DNA from: Parablautia muri
GTDB lineage: Bacteria > Bacillota > Clostridia > Lachnospirales > Lachnospiraceae
Direction: 5' to 3'
Assembly (NCBI RefSeq): GCF_009917485.1
Contig: NZ_QZDT01000041.1
Coordinates: forward strand, 1-32,807
Length of the DNA: 32,807 nucleotides
A program made the position numbers and the translations under genes. Below are positions 31,445 to 32,807 of this stretch, one piece after another (position 1 is the stretch's first letter; each line of letters opens with the position of its first letter). The notes beneath the pieces were generated by a model, which did not search any database, was not told the DNA's origin, and saw only the letters and a list, made by a program, of their open reading frames with translations.

Positions 31445-32446
31445 ATGAGCATTAGTGGAATTGGAACTTCACACTATCCTGCATGGCAGGAAGCGGGAAG
31501 GGGACAAAAGAATAATTCGGGAGTAGGATTTGCAAGCAGGATGGCAGATATAGTTGGTGCGAATACTTCCGAAAGTGGAAGGAAAACGAATGCCGTTTCT
31601 GGGCGCGACAATTATGTAGGAGGGGATGCAGCCAGTGTTTATGACATGGGCGTGTATTCAAGGAAAGATATATCGGTATCACAGAACCTAAATCTGCCAA
31701 TCGAAACGGAACGGTATAAGATTGAGGATGCCAGCTATGTGGACGGGGTTCCAGCATATGAGATCATGGATAAGGAAACAGGAAGAGGGCTGTACATAAG
31801 GGAAGACCAGTTGATGATACAGAAGGATGAAAAGACCGGACTGGAATTTGTCATCAATATGGATCAGCCGTTTTCCTGTAATGTGCCAATGACGGGAGAA
31901 CTTAAAGGGATTTTGAATGAGATAGCCGGGAAAAGAGGGATTGATCTGAAGGAAGTGCCGTTGCAAGGCGGACTGATAGTGAACCAAGACCCTAGAACCG
32001 GACTGCGCTATTTATCCATACAGGGCAATGAGGCAAAGGGGATGTCTGTTGTTGCGACATCGAAAGAGGACTTGGAGATTATTGAAAAGCTGGCTGATGA
32101 ATTTACCAAGTATTCAGTCAGTTCACAGCGTTCTACAGCAGGGCTGTATGCACTGCTTGAAATATCCGGCAACCTGAAACGGGAAGGGGAAGGGATGACG
32201 TTCCTGACACCGAATGGCATTACTTATATCCCTTATGATGGCGATAAGGATAAGGCATGGGAAATTGAAATCCCAAGTTCGGATTATAGTGTAGCACGGA
32301 AATACCTTGCAATGGGGATTGAAGCCTCAAACTACCAGGCATGGCTTAGCAAGTTCAATAGTGCAAGACTGCTTGACATAGATACGGAGCAATTGAACCA
32401 TTACAGTATGAATGGCGACAGGAATGGCTATCGATTTATGCAATAA
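31445..32446 (+). CDS. Effector-like protein F, longest array member (unknown function)
   Basis: The 333-aa protein starts MSISGIGTSHYPAWQ and keeps the GFASRMADIV segment equivalent to FAESVNNM in D. A linker of about 30 residues leads to a domain (about 85-220) with YVDGVPAYEIMDKETGRGLYI and QDPRTGLRYLSI, and a helical region with LEIIEKLADEFTKYSVSSQRS. No signal peptide, transmembrane helix or enzyme motif is recognised. The ATG has a TGGAGGA site. A terminator-like stem follows at 32476. It shares the leader RNA and N-terminus with D, so the two are best seen as paralogues with different cargo domains. Confidence 0.65.
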   Translation: MSISGIGTSHYPAWQEAGRGQKNNSGVGFASRMADIVGANTSESGRKTNAVSGRDNYVGGDAASVYDMGVYSRKDISVSQNLNLPIETERYKIEDASYVDGVPAYEIMDKETGRGLYIREDQLMIQKDEKTGLEFVINMDQPFSCNVPMTGELKGILNEIAGKRGIDLKEVPLQGGLIVNQDPRTGLRYLSIQGNEAKGMSVVATSKEDLEIIEKLADEFTKYSVSSQRSTAGLYALLEISGNLKREGEGMTFLTPNGITYIPYDGDKDKAWEIEIPSSDYSVARKYLAMGIEASNYQAWLSKFNSARLLDIDTEQLNHYSMNGDRNGYRFMQ

Positions 32447-32475
32447 GAAGAAAACCAATAATGCACAAACGATAA

Positions 32476-32514
32476 AAGGGAACCAAGCAGGAACACTTCA
32501 TGTTTGGTTCCCTT
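32476..32514 (+). terminator. Terminator-like hairpin after gene F
   Basis: AAGGGAACCAA and TTGGTTCCCTT form an 11-bp perfect stem with a 17-base loop. A weak T stretch follows. Confidence 0.6.
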
Positions 32515-32583
32515 GTTCCATATCAGTGCGGGGAGATAGCAATAGATGTATTTGGGGGGAGAGGAGGTGGTATTATACGGAAA

Positions 32584-32724
32584 ATGAAATGCCCGGAGAG
32601 ATGGTGCAAGAAACGGGCCTGTGACATTGGGGAGACGGGTTCCGGCTGGATTATCGTGTCGCTGAAATGCCCTAACTGCGGCAGGGTAATAAAGGTGTAC
32701 TGGAAACCGAAAGGAAAAAGATAA
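32584..32724 (+). CDS. Small zinc-ribbon protein
   Basis: The 46-aa product has CPERWC at residues 3-8 and CPNC about 20 residues later, ending VIKVYWKPKGKR. Paired CxxxxC/CPxC knuckles suggest one zinc site, as in small ribbon proteins near phages and integrative elements. GAGGAGG lies about 15 bases before the ATG, longer than ideal; the frame extends upstream, so the true start may be slightly earlier and non-ATG. No further gene is visible from 32725 to the window end. Confidence 0.45.
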   Translation: MKCPERWCKKRACDIGETGSGWIIVSLKCPNCGRVIKVYWKPKGKR

Positions 32725-32807
32725 ATATACATAGTGGGAAAGAATGGCAGGAAGGTATCCTGCTATTTTTACTTTTATAGATTAAAGCGTTTCTTTTATG
32801 GTCATAC

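Noticed and set aside
32412-32624. 70-aa frame after gene F
   Set aside because: It overlaps gene F and a terminator stem; no ribosome site or family pattern.

Overview
The window reads as an accessory, mobile-element-rich region of a gut Firmicute, most likely a Lachnospiraceae member. The basis is the strong Shine-Dalgarno sites, VanZ, Bce-type and Hol-Tox genes, IS110 and IS200-type elements, and a paralogous protein family I associate with that family. This is recognition by eye; no database search was possible.

Layout. (1) 1-1490: noncoding debris, a repeat with a promoter (R1), a structured leader RNA, a truncated DUF3800 gene and a repeat carrying 20-bp iteron-like units (R2). (2) 1639-6874: an OmpR-type response regulator, a sensor kinase, an ABC ATPase and an 863-aa FtsX-type permease, followed by a short repeat (R3). 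(3) 7075-12724: a BceRSAB-type two-component/ABC module with a likely BceR operator, a 44-aa membrane peptide and a frameshifted metallophosphoesterase. The last gene ends at a junction with the tail of an opposite-strand gene fragment. (4) 13012-14500: a decayed IS110 element. (5) 14603-22093: a second R1 (split by a 114-bp MITE), a convergent type I toxin-antitoxin locus, a KAP-like P-loop NTPase gene, a second R2, two RX4H HEPN genes, a ten-unit iteron array, vanZ and a second R3. The 15.2-21.7 kb stretch is visibly more AT-rich than its flanks and looks like a defence island. (6) 22119-24688: two divergent regulator/enzyme pairs, MerR with an SDR and HxlR with an amidohydrolase. (7) 25004-32446: an AgrA/AgrC-like two-component pair, translationally coupled to the first of five uncharacterised secreted-effector-like genes. 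A C_GCAxxG_C_C-type gene lies among them and an IS200-type element interrupts one. Three of these genes are preceded by the same stem-loop leader. A small zinc-ribbon gene closes the window.

How it fits together. R1, R2 and R3 occur twice in the same order with different cargo between them, which suggests accretion of related mobile elements at one site. The cargo is protective: two antimicrobial-peptide-type sensing/transport modules, VanZ, HEPN/NTPase genes and a toxin-antitoxin locus. The most system-like unknown is the AgrCA-linked paralogue array with its repeated RNA leader.
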